Origin: Rhodobacter sp.
GTDB taxonomy: Bacteria > Pseudomonadota > Alphaproteobacteria > Rhodobacterales > Rhodobacteraceae
Assembly: GCA_027484985.1 (NCBI GenBank)
Contig: JAIXRW010000010.1
Coordinates: 1-64,000, forward strand
Length of the DNA: 64,000 nucleotides
Direction of reading: 5' to 3'
Shown: in pieces, positions 17,220-28,168 of the stretch
Layout: every line of letters begins with the position of its first letter
Numbering within the stretch: position 1 is the first letter of the stretch
Notes under the pieces: generated by a model
Seen by the model: the letters and a program-made list of their open reading frames with translations, nothing else
What the model was told of the DNA's origin: nothing
Databases searched by the model: none
Made by a program: the position numbers and the translations under genes

Positions 17220-18926
17220 TTACGCCTTGATCAGGCCCATGCTTTCCAGTTTCAGAATCACCTGCTGGGCGCAGTAATCCACGTCCATGCCTTCGGTATC
17301 GACCACCAGTTCAGCCTTGGTCGGGGCTTCATAGGGGTCGGAGATGCCGGTGAATTCCTTGATCTTGCCTTCGCGGGCGAGTTTATAAAGGCCTTTGCGG
17401 TCGCGGCGTTCGCATTCCTCGATGCTGGTGGCCACATGCACCTCGATGAAGGCGCCATAGGCTTCGATCATTTCGCGCACGGCGCGGCGGGTGGCGGTGT
17501 AGGGCGCGATGGGGGCGCAGATGGCGATGCCGCCGTTCTTGGTGATCTCGCTTGCCACATAGCCGATGCGCTTGATGTTGATGTCGCGGTGCTCTTTGGA
17601 AAAGCCGAGTTCGGATGACAGGTGTTTGCGGACCACATCACCGTCAAGCAGCGTGACGGGGCGGCCGCCCATTTCCATCAGTTTCACCATAAGCGCGTTG
17701 GCGATGGTCGATTTGCCCGAACCCGACAGGCCGGTGAAAAAGACGGTAAAGCCCTGCTTGGCACGCGGCGGCGAGGTGCGGCGCAGTTCGGTCACCACTT
17801 GCGGGAAGCTGAACCAGTCGGGAATTTCCAGCCCTTCGCGCAGGCGGCGGCGCAGTTCGGTGCCCGAGATATCAAGCACGGTCGAGCCTGCGGGAACCTC
17901 GTCCACCGGATAATATTGTGCCTTTTCCTGCACATAGACCATCTGTTTGAAATCGACCATCTCGATGCCGATTTCCTGCTGGTACTTGGCGACCAGTTCC
18001 TGCGCGGCGTAGGGGTCGTAGAAATCTTGGCCGGCGCTGTTCTTGCCCGGACCGGCATGGTCACGCCCCACGATGAAATGGGTCAGGCCGTGGTTCTTGC
18101 GGATGATCGCGTGCCAGAGTGCTTCGCGCGGGCCGCCCATGCGCATGGCAAGGTTGAGAAGCGACAGGTGTGTGGTCGAGGCGGGGTATTGGTCAAGCAC
18201 GGCCTCATAGCAGCGCACGCGGGTGAAGTGATCGACATCGCCCGGTTTCGTCATGCCGACCACGGGGTGGATCAAAAGGTTGGCTTCCGCCTCGCGTGCG
18301 GCGCGGAAGGTGAGTTCCTGATGGGCGCGGTGCAGGGGGTTGCGGGTCTGGAAGGCGACGATGCGGCGCCAGCCCATCTTGCGGAAGAAGGCGCGCAACT
18401 CGTTTGGCGTGTCGCGGCGGGCCTTGAAGTCGTAATGCACGGGCTGCTGGATGCCGGTGACAGCGCCGCCCAGATAGACGGGGCCCGCCACGTTGTGCAG
18501 GTAGTTCACGGCAGGGTGGGCAAGGTCATCGGCGCCGAAGACATGTTCGGCTTCTTTCGATTTGTTGGGCACCCATTTGTCGGAAATCGACAGGATGGCA
18601 AGGATCACGCCTTCCTGGTCGCGCAGGGCGATATCCTGACCGGGGGAAACGGTTTCGGCGAATTTTTCCGACACGTCGAGCGTGACGGGAATGGGCCAGA
18701 GCGTGCCATCGGCGGTGCGCATGTTTTCGACCGTGCCGTTGTAATCGGCCTCGGACTGGAAACCGCGCAGGGGGAAGAAGCCGCCGTTCATCAGAAGTTC
18801 GAGGTCGCAGACCTGACGCGCGGTCAGATCCCACGAGGGCAGTTGGGCTGCTTCGAGTTTCAGCTTTTGCGCCGAGTCGGGCGAGACGAACAGTTCGGGA
18901 ATCGGGGCGTGGTGGGAAAGCGTCAT
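17220..18926 (-). CDS. bifunctional sulfate adenylyltransferase/adenylylsulfate kinase
   Basis: A 568-residue fusion doing the two sulfate-activation steps, sulfate to APS to PAPS. The N-terminal ATP sulfurylase (residues about 1-385) has QTRNPLHRAHQEL with the HxxH nucleotide motif and GRDHAGPG. The C-terminal APS kinase (about 390-568) has the P-loop GLSGSGKST near residue 401 and LDGDVVRKHL. ATPS-then-APSK order is the SopT-type fusion found in many Rhodobacterales. The ATG at 18926 was chosen over upstream in-frame starts that lie in a repeat-rich gap. The gene ends at the shared terminator. Confidence 0.95.
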   Translation of the reverse strand: MTLSHHAPIPELFVSPDSAQKLKLEAAQLPSWDLTARQVCDLELLMNGGFFPLRGFQSEADYNGTVENMRTADGTLWPIPVTLDVSEKFAETVSPGQDIALRDQEGVILAILSISDKWVPNKSKEAEHVFGADDLAHPAVNYLHNVAGPVYLGGAVTGIQQPVHYDFKARRDTPNELRAFFRKMGWRRIVAFQTRNPLHRAHQELTFRAAREAEANLLIHPVVGMTKPGDVDHFTRVRCYEAVLDQYPASTTHLSLLNLAMRMGGPREALWHAIIRKNHGLTHFIVGRDHAGPGKNSAGQDFYDPYAAQELVAKYQQEIGIEMVDFKQMVYVQEKAQYYPVDEVPAGSTVLDISGTELRRRLREGLEIPDWFSFPQVVTELRRTSPPRAKQGFTVFFTGLSGSGKSTIANALMVKLMEMGGRPVTLLDGDVVRKHLSSELGFSKEHRDINIKRIGYVASEITKNGGIAICAPIAPYTATRRAVREMIEAYGAFIEVHVATSIEECERRDRKGLYKLAREGKIKEFTGISDPYEAPTKAELVVDTEGMDVDYCAQQVILKLESMGLIKA

Positions 18927-19148
18927 CGACGGCCTCTGTTTGCGGATGGGGCGGGCGGAGCCAGCAGTTGGCGCGGGCATTACCTGTTCACAAGGAAGAT
19001 TTCCAGCAACCAACGGCGAAAAGCTACCGAAAAGGGCGGAAATGCCGCGCTTTCGAGCGGGGGTGGAACGGCGTTCCTTTCCCGCGTCGCAGGGCCGGAG
19101 GGTTTTTGCCTGCCCGCCCCGATGCGCGAACGCGGCATCCGGGGCGGG

Positions 19149-19195
19149 CAAAAGTTTTGCGGAAAACTTTTGCAAATTTCTTTGCAAGAAATTTG
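19149..19195. repeat. abutting AT-rich double hairpin, copy C
   Basis: Two perfect 10-bp hairpins sit end to end: 19149-19172 (CAAAAGTTTT-GCGG-AAAACTTTTG) and 19173-19195 (CAAATTTCTT-TGC-AAGAAATTTG). They are in the 277-nt gap between sat-cysC and trxB. A GC hairpin, CCCGCCCCG...CGGGGCGGG (about 19111-19148), sits immediately to the left. No gene is seen in the gap. The same layout occurs at 33915-33960. Confidence 0.8.
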
Positions 19196-19203
19196 TGGCC
19201 CGT

Positions 19204-20310
<1,107 letters not shown>

Positions 20311-20422
20311 GCCGCGGGGAAGGATGATTTCGTTGCGCGGTGTTGAAACATTATTGCGCTGGCGGCGGGGCAGACCTACATAGTCGCGCATCCGGTGCGC
20401 CACCGGAACGAAGGGGACCAGC

Positions 20423-20923
20423 ATGGCCGGATCGAAACTCGACCCGATCGACCGTCAGATTCTGGCCGAGTTGCAGGCCGACGGACGGATGACCAATGTG
20501 GAATTGGCAAGCCGCGTGGGCATATCGGCGCCGCCCTGTTTGCGGCGGGTGCGGACGCTGGAAGAGGCGGGCTATGTGCGCGGCTATCACGCCGATATCG
20601 ACGCGCGCGAGCTGGGCTTTGAGGTGCAGGTTTTTGCCATGGTGCGGCTGCAAAGCCAGGCCGAGGCGGATTTGGCGGTGTTCGAGGAGCGGTGCCGCCA
20701 ATGGTCGCTGGTGCGCGAGTGCCATATGCTGAATGGCGAGATCGATTTCATCCTGAAATGCGTGGCGCCGGACCTGTCGAGCTTCCAGTCCTTTCTGACG
20801 GGCGAGTTGCTGAAGGCGGAGAATGTGGCGACGGTCAAGACAAGCCTTGTGATCCGCTGTGCCAAGGACGAGCCGGGCGTGCCCTTTGACGTGCTGGAGG
20901 CGCGGCTGGCGCGGACGGCCTGA
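20423..20923 (+). CDS. Lrp/AsnC family transcriptional regulator
   Basis: A 166-residue regulator. The winged HTH is LDPIDRQILAELQADGRMTNVELASRVGISAPPCLRRVRTLEEAGYVRGY in overlapping segments within residues 6-58. The C-terminal RAM (effector-binding) domain contains VRECHMLNGEIDFILKC and TSLVIRCAKDEPGVPF. Members respond to amino acids. GGGGACC upstream is a weak Shine-Dalgarno. Its target cannot be inferred; trxB is its divergent neighbour. Confidence 0.92.
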   Translation: MAGSKLDPIDRQILAELQADGRMTNVELASRVGISAPPCLRRVRTLEEAGYVRGYHADIDARELGFEVQVFAMVRLQSQAEADLAVFEERCRQWSLVRECHMLNGEIDFILKCVAPDLSSFQSFLTGELLKAENVATVKTSLVIRCAKDEPGVPFDVLEARLARTA

Positions 20924-21217
20924 CGCCGCGGCGCGTGACACGGGGATCGGGGGCGGCGCAAACGGATAAGCGGCCCCTGATGGCACGCAGAGGACGCGCC
21001 GGGACCGCTTTACCGAAGCAAGACCGGATCCGGTGTGCGGCGGGTGCCGCGGCGGATCGACCATGGGACGGTTATGGCGGGTCTTGCGGGTTGCGTCAAA
21101 TTTTAGCCGTGATTGGTGCTGGCTTTTGCGGGTGCCGCGCGTGCCGGGCCGGATTGTCGCGCGGGGGCGGCACATTGGCGCGGAGCGGGGGCGAATCGGC
21201 CCCTGCGCGCGGGGGGG
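20924..21217. other. gap without a supported gene
   Basis: This 294-nt stretch is GC-rich. It contains a partial TTGCGTCAAATTTTAG sequence (about 21090-21105) that resembles half of a TGCGTCA hairpin, and a GGGGGCG...CCCC-rich palindrome around 21185-21220. A plus-strand frame is open but its codons look like the shadow of opposite-strand sequence, so I did not call it. Confidence 0.5.
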
Positions 21218-21370
21218 TCAGCGGGCGGCGATCGCGGCGATCGCGGCCGGTTTGGCCGGAGCGGCGAAGGCTGCGGGTTTGCGCCGTGCGGCGCGCTGCC
21301 ACGGCAGGGCGACCTGCGGTTCGAGGCTAGCGGCGATGGCGGATTTGAGCCAGCGGCGGTCTTTCTTCAT
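21218..21370 (-). CDS. small basic protein, 50 residues, conserved-looking
   Basis: MKKDRRWLKSAIAASLEPQ, then VALPWQRAARRKP and an Ala/Pro-rich tail ending AAIAAIAAR. A GGGAG Shine-Dalgarno lies 7 nt before the ATG at 21370. The DRRWLKS...ALPW...RR pattern recalls small proteins I have seen in Rhodobacterales genomes, but I cannot name a family. It is rich in Lys/Arg/Ala and could bind nucleic acid. It sits downstream of pgeF on the same strand. Confidence 0.6.
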   Translation of the reverse strand: MKKDRRWLKSAIAASLEPQVALPWQRAARRKPAAFAAPAKPAAIAAIAAR

Positions 21371-21582
21371 CGTCAACTCCCGAAGGTCGCAGTGTTCATG
21401 CTGCCAATCTGGCGGCGCTTTGCGGCGGGGATTGGGCCTGCATCGTGCATCTTCGCGACAAGGGCGGTGGGGCGGCGGGGCAATTGTGGCAGAGGCCCCA
21501 GGCGGCGGGATCAGGATTTGTTGAGGATTTCGCGCGGATCGGGCGCTGTTGTTGCCGCAATTGCGACAATGGCGCGGCAGGA

Positions 21583-22338
21583 TCAGAGCCGGATCACCGA
21601 AATCAGGCGGCCATAATCGGCCTCGGCCGCGTGGGTGGTGCGGCGGAAGCTGAAGAAGCGGGCGGGATCGGCATAGGTGCAGTGGTGCGTCCATTCGGCA
21701 TGGCCGACCCCTGCGGCGCGCAGGCGCGACAGGCCGAAGGCGGGCAGATCGAAGAGCAGGCGGTCGCCGGTGCCGTTTGCGAAGAAGCGGGCATTGGCGG
21801 GATCGTCGGCGGTGAAGGCCTCGAAAAACTCGGGGCCCACTTCGTAATTGCGCTGGCTGATGGTGGGGCCGATGACGGCGGCGATGTTTTCGCGGCGGGC
21901 GCCGAGGGATTCCATGGCGACAACGGTGGCCTCTAGCACGCCGTCGCGGGTGCCGCGCCAGCCGGCATGGGCGGCGCCGATCACGCCAGCCTGCGCGTCG
22001 TGGAACAGCACGGGCTGGCAATCGGCCGTCAGGATGCCCAAGGCAAGGCCGGGGGTGGTGGTGACCATGGCATCGGCGCGGGGGCGGTCGGGCAAGGGGG
22101 CGGTGACATGGATCACGTCGGGGGAATGGATCTGGTTCACCGAGAGGAGATGCGTTTCGGCAACGCCCATCGCATCGGCCACGCGGGCGCGGTTGATCGC
22201 CACCACCTCGGCCAGATCGGACGAGCCGGGGCCGCAGTTCAGACCGGCGAAAATGCCGGACGAGGCCCCCCCCTTGCGGGTGAAAAAGCCGTGGCGGGCC
22301 GTGATCGCATCGGCGGTGATGATGTCAAGCAAGGTCAA
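21583..22338 (-). CDS. pgeF: peptidoglycan editing factor PgeF (multicopper polyphenol oxidase/DUF152 family)
   Basis: A 251-residue YfiH/LACC1-family protein. The metal/active-site motifs are VNQIHSPDV, LTADCQPVLFHD with the reactive Cys, and GAAHAGWRGTRDGV with the HAGWRG signature; THHCTY is the last conserved block. Family members act as purine nucleoside phosphorylase/deaminase and, in E. coli, edit muropeptide precursors. The start overlaps the 3' end of the methyltransferase gene by 14 nt. Confidence 0.92.
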   Translation of the reverse strand: MTLLDIITADAITARHGFFTRKGGASSGIFAGLNCGPGSSDLAEVVAINRARVADAMGVAETHLLSVNQIHSPDVIHVTAPLPDRPRADAMVTTTPGLALGILTADCQPVLFHDAQAGVIGAAHAGWRGTRDGVLEATVVAMESLGARRENIAAVIGPTISQRNYEVGPEFFEAFTADDPANARFFANGTGDRLLFDLPAFGLSRLRAAGVGHAEWTHHCTYADPARFFSFRRTTHAAEADYGRLISVIRL

Positions 22339-23386
22339 ATCCGGGCGGCGGGGGGTGACGGGTGGCGTGTATGGCGATGGCTTTGAACAGCGAACCCATT
22401 TCGGCGGGGTCGGTCAAGCGGCGCGTGGCGGCAAGATGCGCGTCAAGGGCGGGTCCGGTCAAGCCTGCCGCAAGGCGGGCGCTGCGCTGGTGCAGGCCGA
22501 GGCGGGCGAGAAGGTCGCCCTGGGGGATCATGCGGCTGGCGCAAGCGGGGGCTGCGGCGCGGGCGAGGGCTTCGAAATCGACATGGGCGGTGAGGTCGGC
22601 CTGGCCCGGTTCGGCGAGGGGGTCGGTGAAGCGGTGGGCGCGCAGGGCCTGAAACGTATCGCCGCGCGAGTGCCAGTCGCCATAGTCGAGGATGAGCGCC
22701 GCGCCGCCATGGGTTTCGATGCGCCGGGCGATGGCGGACATGATGGCGGGGGCGGCGGGCAGAAGTTCGACGATATCGCCGGGGCGCGTGTCATGCAGGC
22801 GGTGCGACAGGGCCGCGAGGTTGGCGGGCGCGGCACGGCCGAGGGTGAGGCGGCCGTTGGTCACGCCGACCATGGTTTCGGCCCAGCCCTGGGGCGTGCG
22901 GGTGAACTGGCGGATGGGCAGGGCGTCGAAAAATTCGTTGGCGATCAGGAAAAGGGGCGCTTCGGGCAGGTGATCGACCGTTTCGGCCCATGTGGCGGTG
23001 GGGACGGTGCGGGACTGGACCGTCCGCAGGGTGGGCGAGGCTTCGACCAGCACCACGGTGGCTGCGGCGTGAAAGCCCGCAACGCTGCGGGTGGCGCGCA
23101 GGATATCGGCCATGAGGGTGCCGCGACCGGGGCCAAGCTCGGCCAAGGTAAAGCGGGCGGGGGCGCCTTGGTCGAGCCATGTCTGGGCAAGGGCGAGGCC
23201 CAGAAGTTCGCCGAACATCTGGCTGATTTCGGGGGCGGTGGTGAAATCGCCGCCCGCGCCAAAGGGATCGCGCGTGGTGTAGTAGCCGTGAACGGGGTGA
23301 AGCAGACATTCGGCCATGTAATCGGCCAAGGTGATCGGGCCCGCCTGCGTGATGCGGCGGATCAGAAGATCGGCTAGCGGCGTCAT
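22325..23386 (-). CDS. MidA/NDUFAF7-like class I SAM-dependent methyltransferase
   Basis: A 353-residue COG1565 protein. The N-terminal [40 protein letters not shown] is a family hallmark (read here in parts), followed by the SAM-binding [16 protein letters not shown] and [11 protein letters not shown]. The human homologue NDUFAF7 methylates an arginine in complex I subunit NDUFS2, so a role in respiratory complex I assembly is plausible. Its ATG overlaps the lgt stop by 4 nt, giving an lgt-midA-pgeF unit. Confidence 0.9.
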   Translation of the reverse strand: MTPLADLLIRRITQAGPITLADYMAECLLHPVHGYYTTRDPFGAGGDFTTAPEISQMFGELLGLALAQTWLDQGAPARFTLAELGPGRGTLMADILRATRSVAGFHAAATVVLVEASPTLRTVQSRTVPTATWAETVDHLPEAPLFLIANEFFDALPIRQFTRTPQGWAETMVGVTNGRLTLGRAAPANLAALSHRLHDTRPGDIVELLPAAPAIMSAIARRIETHGGAALILDYGDWHSRGDTFQALRAHRFTDPLAEPGQADLTAHVDFEALARAAAPACASRMIPQGDLLARLGLHQRSARLAAGLTGPALDAHLAATRRLTDPAEMGSLFKAIAIHATRHPPPPGFDLA

Positions 23387-24270
23387 GCCGGGCGGGCCTG
23401 ACGGCGGGCGCGGGTGATGAACCACAGGCCTGCAAGGACCATGGGCAGCGACAGCAACTGCCCCATCGTCAGGCCATAGCCGCCGAAGTGGAGGGCAAGG
23501 CCGAGCGGGTTGCCGTCGGTGACGAATTGCGCGTCGGGCTGGCGGACGAATTCGACAAGGAAACGGGCAAGGCCGTAGCCCGCAAGGAAGGTGCCAAGGG
23601 TGCGGCCCGGCGTTTTCAGCCAGCCGCCGCGCCAGACCGCCCAGAGGAGGAGCGCCCCGAGCAGCAGCCCTTCAAGCGCGGCTTCGTAGAGTTGCGAGGG
23701 GTGGCGGGCGCAGATGGTCAGCACGCCGGGGCAGGTTTGCGCGGCCTCGCCCGGGAAGGCGACGCCCCATGGCAGGGTGGTGGGGCGGCCCCAAAGCTCG
23801 GCGTTGATGAAGTTGGCGATGCGGCCAAGGAACAGGCCGGTGGGCGCGGCCACGGCCATCAGGTCGGCCAGTTGCAGCATGGGGATTTTCTCGCGCCGGC
23901 AAAAGACGATGCCGGCGATGACGGTGCCAAGGAAGCCACCGTGAAAGGACATGCCGCCTTCCCAGACGCGCAGCACATGGGTGGGGTTTTGCGCGAAGTA
24001 GGCGGGTTGGTAGAACAGCACATAGCCCGCGCGCCCGCCGATGATGACGCCAAGGATGACCCATGTGAGCAGGCGTTCGATCTGTTCGGCGCTGGCGGGC
24101 GCGCTGCCCGACCACAGCCGCGGCGTGGTGACGGCGCGGGTGACGAGTTTCCAGCCCACGACAAGGCCCGCGATATAGGCCAGCGCATACCAGCGCAGCG
24201 CAAAGGTCATGCCGTAAATCTGGAACGAGAAAATCTCGGGTGTGATGTCGGGGAAGGGGATGTAGGACAT
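23383..24270 (-). CDS. lgt: prolipoprotein diacylglyceryl transferase
   Basis: A 295-residue inner-membrane enzyme that transfers diacylglycerol to the lipobox Cys of prolipoproteins. It has about seven hydrophobic segments. The Lgt signature [14 protein letters not shown] is exact, the catalytic HGG region is [11 protein letters not shown], and [14 protein letters not shown] is conserved. ATG 24270 starts the first conserved segment. It is the first gene of the unit with the methyltransferase and pgeF. Confidence 0.96.
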   Translation of the reverse strand: MSYIPFPDITPEIFSFQIYGMTFALRWYALAYIAGLVVGWKLVTRAVTTPRLWSGSAPASAEQIERLLTWVILGVIIGGRAGYVLFYQPAYFAQNPTHVLRVWEGGMSFHGGFLGTVIAGIVFCRREKIPMLQLADLMAVAAPTGLFLGRIANFINAELWGRPTTLPWGVAFPGEAAQTCPGVLTICARHPSQLYEAALEGLLLGALLLWAVWRGGWLKTPGRTLGTFLAGYGLARFLVEFVRQPDAQFVTDGNPLGLALHFGGYGLTMGQLLSLPMVLAGLWFITRARRQARPA

Positions 24271-24418
24271 GGGGCACCCGTGGTTGCGTGCAGCGGTTTT
24301 CCGGGCTTGGCGGGGTGATGTCAACCGATGGGCGAAGGGCGGCCTGCGGCAAGTCGCGGGCTTGTTTCGCCGCTGGCGCCGGACCATATAGGGGCGAGAT
24401 GACCGAAAGGGTGCCGCC

Positions 24419-24709
24419 ATGCAGACGCGCAACAAGTTCTTCGACGACATGTCGCAACTGATGACCAACGCGATGGGCGTGGCGCAGGGGGCCAAGACCG
24501 AGGCCGAGACGGCGATGAAGGGGTTCATCGACCGCTGGATGGCCGACCGCGATTTCGTGACGCGCGAAGAGTTCGATGCCGTGCGCGCCATGGCCGTGAA
24601 GGCGCGGGAAGAAAATGCCACGCTTGAGGCGCGGCTGGCGGTGCTTGAGGCCAAGCTGGCCGAGGCGGCGGGCAAACCGGCCCGGAAAAAGGACAGCGCG
24701 GCAGACTGA
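24419..24709 (+). CDS. ubiK: UbiK-like accessory factor (BMFP domain)
   Basis: A 96-residue protein with an N-terminal amphipathic helix ([24 protein letters not shown]), the [37 protein letters not shown] coiled coil (read in parts), and a basic C-terminal tail. This is the YqiC/UbiK family; in gamma-proteobacteria UbiK supports ubiquinone biosynthesis under oxygen. It converges on the kinase gene with a 22-nt gap. Confidence 0.85.
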   Translation: MQTRNKFFDDMSQLMTNAMGVAQGAKTEAETAMKGFIDRWMADRDFVTREEFDAVRAMAVKAREENATLEARLAVLEAKLAEAAGKPARKKDSAAD

Positions 24710-24731
24710 CGCCGCCGCCAGGGGGCAGGGG

Positions 24732-27299
24732 TCAGGGGGCGGCGGGTTCTGCCGCGGCAGGGAAACCTTCGGTCATCAGGCGTTCGAGTTCGCCGAAATC
24801 GAGCGGCTTTTGCATCACCACATTGGTGCCCGCACGGCGGAAGCGCAGCATCTCTTCGCCCACGACAGCGGCGGTCAGGCCGACGACGGGGCGGGAATAG
24901 CCCTGCTTTCGCAGGCGGCGGACCAGATCGTCACCATCGAGTTCGGGCATGAACAGATCGGTGATCAGGATGTCGGGCGCCTGTTCGGCCACCATGTTCA
25001 GCGCGGCGGCGCCGTTTTCGGCCACGCGCACCGTGGCGCCCAGCCGTTCCAGCCGCGCGCGGGTGACATCGGCCACAAGCGTGTTGTCTTCGGCCAGCAC
25101 CACCGTCCAGGGCCGCAGGCTGCGCGGGCGGGGCGGCGGCGCCTTGGCGGCGGGCGGTTTCGCGGCGGGGCGGGGGGTGGATTCATCGGCCAGCGGTTCG
25201 GGCAGGCGCAGCATATAGCCCGCGCCACCGCGAAGCGGCTGGTAATATTCAAGCGTGCCGCCCAGCATTTCGACCGACTGGCGCGCGATGAACAGGCCAA
25301 GCCCGCTGCCATCGGCCGAACGGCGCGGGTCTTCGCCGCGTTCAAAGGGCTGGAACAGGCGTTCGACCTGATCGGGGGCGATGCCGATGCCATCATCTTC
25401 GACCTGCCACTGGCTGATGGGCGGGCCGCCTTCGGTGGCGGGGGGCTGGGCGGTGAAATTCAGCCGCACCACCGTGCCGCGGCTGTGGATGACCGCGTTT
25501 CGCATCAGGTTGGTCAGGGCCTGCCGCAGGCGCATCACATCGCCGATCCGCGCCTTGCCGGCGCCCGCGCCCAGCGCCACGGTCAGGGTGACGCCGTGAT
25601 CCTTGGCGGTGAGTTCGAGCGTGTTTCGCAGGCTTTCGGCCAGTTCGGCGGGAACATAGCTGACCCGTTTGACCGGAAGGTTCTGTTCGGGGTTCACGGT
25701 CTGGCGCATGTCGCCCAGCACTGACAGCAACTGGTCGGCCGCTTCGCGCATCTGGCGGAACAGGCGGGTGCGGTCGGTCGCTTCGGGAAGATCGTCGATC
25801 AGGATCGACATGACCGAGGCCGGGGTCCGCAATTCGTGGCTGACGATCGAGAACAGCTGGCGCTGGCGTTCCTGACGCAGGGACAATTCATCAAGCGCCT
25901 CGCGCAGGCGGGTTTCGCGTTCCTTGGCGACGGTGGCATCCAGCAGGATGCCATAGGCGACCGGATCGCCCGAGGGGGCGGTTTCGGTCCAGAGGAAAAC
26001 GTGCAGCGCAAGGCCCGAGCGGGTGTTGAGCCAAAGCTCGCGCGCAGGTTCGGCCCCTGCCATCATGGCGCGCGACAGGGTGGCCGCATCCTCGACCGTC
26101 AGGGAATCGCGCAGGGTGGCCATATCGCCCTGATCGGGCAGCGACAGCATCCGCCGCGCCGCATCGTCAAGCCGGAACAGGCCGCTGCTGCGGTTGATGG
26201 CGAACAGGCCCACGCCGGCAAAATCGCGCGCGCGGCTAAGTTTGGCGATGGCGGCGTTCTTTTCGCCCAGCAGATGTTCGGTATGGCTTTGGACCGCGAG
26301 TGCGACAAGCAACAGCGCGATGGCCAGAAGGGCATAGGTTTCCAGCATGCGATGTGCCGGATCGGCGGGGGGAAGTTCGTTCAGAAATTCGCCCGTCACC
26401 GCCGCGTAAAGCGCGATGCCGCCGAGGACACCGAACACGGTGACGCGCACGGGCAGAACGAAAACCACCACCGCCGCCAGCGCCAGCGTATCAAGCGGCG
26501 CGTAAAGCACAAAGCCCTGCGACTGGATCACCGACAGAAGCGGGAACATCGCCATCACGCCGATGGTGGGCAGCACCTGCGAGGCCCGCGGATATTCGAT
26601 CGCCGCCAGCAGGAAGGCCGCCACCACCGCGCTGCCGCGCAGGCTGCGGTTCATGGCGAGTTCGGCAAAATGCGCGTCAAAGCCCATCGCCGCCCGCAGC
26701 GGCGCATCCAGCAGCAGGGCGTAGCGGTCGGTCACGCCGATTTGCAGCGCGCCCACAAGGGCAAAGACGACGAAAGAGGCAAGGCACAGGAACAGGTCGG
26801 TCGTGTGGGCGCGCAGGCGCGACTGGGCCAGCTGGAACGCCGCGCGGTAGATCAGCCCCTGCACGAGCCCGAAGCCCAGATTGATGGCGAAAAGTGCCGC
26901 CACCACCTGCGTGGTCAGGCCCTCGATCTCGTGCCAGGGTTGGGCGTTGGAAAGCGGCTGGTAGAAGGGGTAAAGGAACACCAGCAGGTAGCTGAGCGCC
27001 GGAATCCAGGCCAGCCGCAGCGGATAGAGGAAAAAGCCCAGAATGATGGTGAAATGGGCGACATGGGTGGTCAGGTTGATGGCGGGCAGGTTCGGGCCGT
27101 GCATGGCCGCGCCTGCCGACATCAGCACCGTCCAGACGATGACGACCGACAGGAACCAAAAGGTGTAAAGGGCCGGATCGGCCGAGATGGCACGCCGGAT
27201 CGCCATGATGCGCGAACGTTCGAAGTCACGGAACACATGAACTTCGCCTGCATCATCGCGCGGTTGCACAACCGGCGCTTTTCCATCCGAACTGAACAT
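24732..27299 (-). CDS. membrane-bound hybrid sensor histidine kinase/response regulator
   Basis: An 855-residue hybrid kinase. The N-terminal third (about 45-335) has eight or so hydrophobic helices of no family I recognise, suggesting an intramembrane or small-molecule sensor. A PAS-like region (about 350-465) follows. The HisKA H-box is SHELRTP (His488), the N-box LMRNAVIHS, and the G-boxes DDGIGIA and [10 protein letters not shown] receiver domain with phospho-acceptor Asp781 (ITDLFMPE), LAEDN, the GLTA Thr and MQKP Lys ends the protein. I took the ATG at 27299; a GTG precedes it. The left inverted repeat of the island begins about 115 nt upstream. Confidence 0.9.
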   Translation of the reverse strand: MFSSDGKAPVVQPRDDAGEVHVFRDFERSRIMAIRRAISADPALYTFWFLSVVIVWTVLMSAGAAMHGPNLPAINLTTHVAHFTIILGFFLYPLRLAWIPALSYLLVFLYPFYQPLSNAQPWHEIEGLTTQVVAALFAINLGFGLVQGLIYRAAFQLAQSRLRAHTTDLFLCLASFVVFALVGALQIGVTDRYALLLDAPLRAAMGFDAHFAELAMNRSLRGSAVVAAFLLAAIEYPRASQVLPTIGVMAMFPLLSVIQSQGFVLYAPLDTLALAAVVVFVLPVRVTVFGVLGGIALYAAVTGEFLNELPPADPAHRMLETYALLAIALLLVALAVQSHTEHLLGEKNAAIAKLSRARDFAGVGLFAINRSSGLFRLDDAARRMLSLPDQGDMATLRDSLTVEDAATLSRAMMAGAEPARELWLNTRSGLALHVFLWTETAPSGDPVAYGILLDATVAKERETRLREALDELSLRQERQRQLFSIVSHELRTPASVMSILIDDLPEATDRTRLFRQMREAADQLLSVLGDMRQTVNPEQNLPVKRVSYVPAELAESLRNTLELTAKDHGVTLTVALGAGAGKARIGDVMRLRQALTNLMRNAVIHSRGTVVRLNFTAQPPATEGGPPISQWQVEDDGIGIAPDQVERLFQPFERGEDPRRSADGSGLGLFIARQSVEMLGGTLEYYQPLRGGAGYMLRLPEPLADESTPRPAAKPPAAKAPPPRPRSLRPWTVVLAEDNTLVADVTRARLERLGATVRVAENGAAALNMVAEQAPDILITDLFMPELDGDDLVRRLRKQGYSRPVVGLTAAVVGEEMLRFRRAGTNVVMQKPLDFGELERLMTEGFPAAAEPAAP

Positions 27300-27414
27300 C
27301 ACACCGGCACCCGCTTCTGGATGAGTGTTTTAGGGCAAAATACACGTTCTGGCATCCACTTCTTTAGAACAGGTAAAGCCCGCATGGGGATAAGGGCGGG
27401 GATGGGATGGGGTA

Positions 27415-27643
27415 TGTGCGTTGACAGACATATCTGCAGTGACGCGGGAATAAGCGGGATCGTCTGGGATTGGCTGAAAACGGGCGGCAAATCAGTGGGT
27501 TGCGCGGAATGTGGCGGAACATGAACGGGCGCGAGTTAAAGTTGCAGTGACGCGATAAAGCGGGGCAACAGGTCTTCGCGCAGGCCCGATGCCACAACCA
27601 TTGAAAGCGGCCTTTAAAGCCAATGAAAAAAGGTGTTTTAACG
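27415..27643 (-). repeat. 229-nt terminal inverted repeat of regulatory island, left copy
   Basis: The left copy begins TGTGCGTTGACAG at its outer end. Its reverse complement aligns with 30869-31097 over 229 nt without gaps, with about 17 mismatches by hand count, nearly all in the inner half. It contains TTGACA at 27421-27426 followed by GGGA(A/T) blocks at 10-bp spacing (CGGGAATAAG, CGGGATCGTC, TGGGATTGGC at 27444-27473). The rest of the 27303-27813 gap holds an 11-bp hairpin (AAGTGGGAAGT...ACTTCCCACTT, 27693-27735) and no supported gene. Confidence 0.85.
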
Positions 27644-27813
27644 AACGGTTAAGCGCGTAGCGCGGGCAAAAGATACGTCGATGGCAGCGCCGAAGTGGGA
27701 AGTCCGAGGGAAAGTTCGATCATCACTTCCCACTTAGGGCCTAAACCATTGAAAACTGATGGATTGATGGCTGGCAGAGCGGCGAGCAGGTGCTGGCAGA
27801 ACTGGGAAGCGAT

Positions 27814-28131
27814 TTAATCGAGTTCGCCCGCGAGGCAGCGCCGACCCCATTCGTTACCGAAGGCTTCCATCGCTCCAGTCGGCCTCCGTTTCTCTTCTTT
27901 GGTCTCGAGAGGCAGACCGTACGCCTCGAGCACCATTTGCCGAGCGAAGGGCCAGCCTTCGCGCTCGGCATCGGCCAGGAACTTGTTGATGTCGCCATTC
28001 ATCTGGCGGACCGTCATGACCAAGCGGGCCTTCCACGCGATGTCCTTGCAGTCGAGCTGCGTGGTTTCCGCAGAAGCCGGCATTGCCAGCGATGCAGCCA
28101 AGACCAGAGAAGAAAACAGCACTCGCACCAT
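27814..28131 (-). CDS. small secreted hypothetical protein
   Basis: A 105-residue protein with a clear signal peptide (MVRVLFSSLVLAASLAMPASA, cleavage near AETTQ). The mature part has two cysteines (LDCKDIAWKA and RRCLAGELD), likely a disulfide pair, and conserved-looking aromatic/charged helices (DAEREGWPFARQMVLEAYGL). I do not recognise the family. Proteins like this are frequent in prophage-derived regions. It is transcribed in the same direction as the repressor upstream (37-nt gap). Confidence 0.65.
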   Translation of the reverse strand: MVRVLFSSLVLAASLAMPASAETTQLDCKDIAWKARLVMTVRQMNGDINKFLADAEREGWPFARQMVLEAYGLPLETKEEKRRPTGAMEAFGNEWGRRCLAGELD

Positions 28132-28168
28132 ATCCGCCTTTCACGTTCAGCCCGTCTCGGCTTGCAAC

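Noticed and set aside
20989..21524. Plus-strand frames between the Lrp/AsnC gene and pgeF
   Set aside because: No Shine-Dalgarno or family pattern, and the sequence overlaps the better-supported 50-residue minus gene.
27679..27735. An 18-residue frame (MAAPKWEVRGKVRSSLPT) over the 11-bp hairpin in the island
   Set aside because: It has no Shine-Dalgarno and the hairpin explains the sequence better.
27741..27998. Minus frame of 85 residues overlapping the small secreted protein gene
   Set aside because: It lies in another frame of a gene with a clear signal peptide and has no support of its own.
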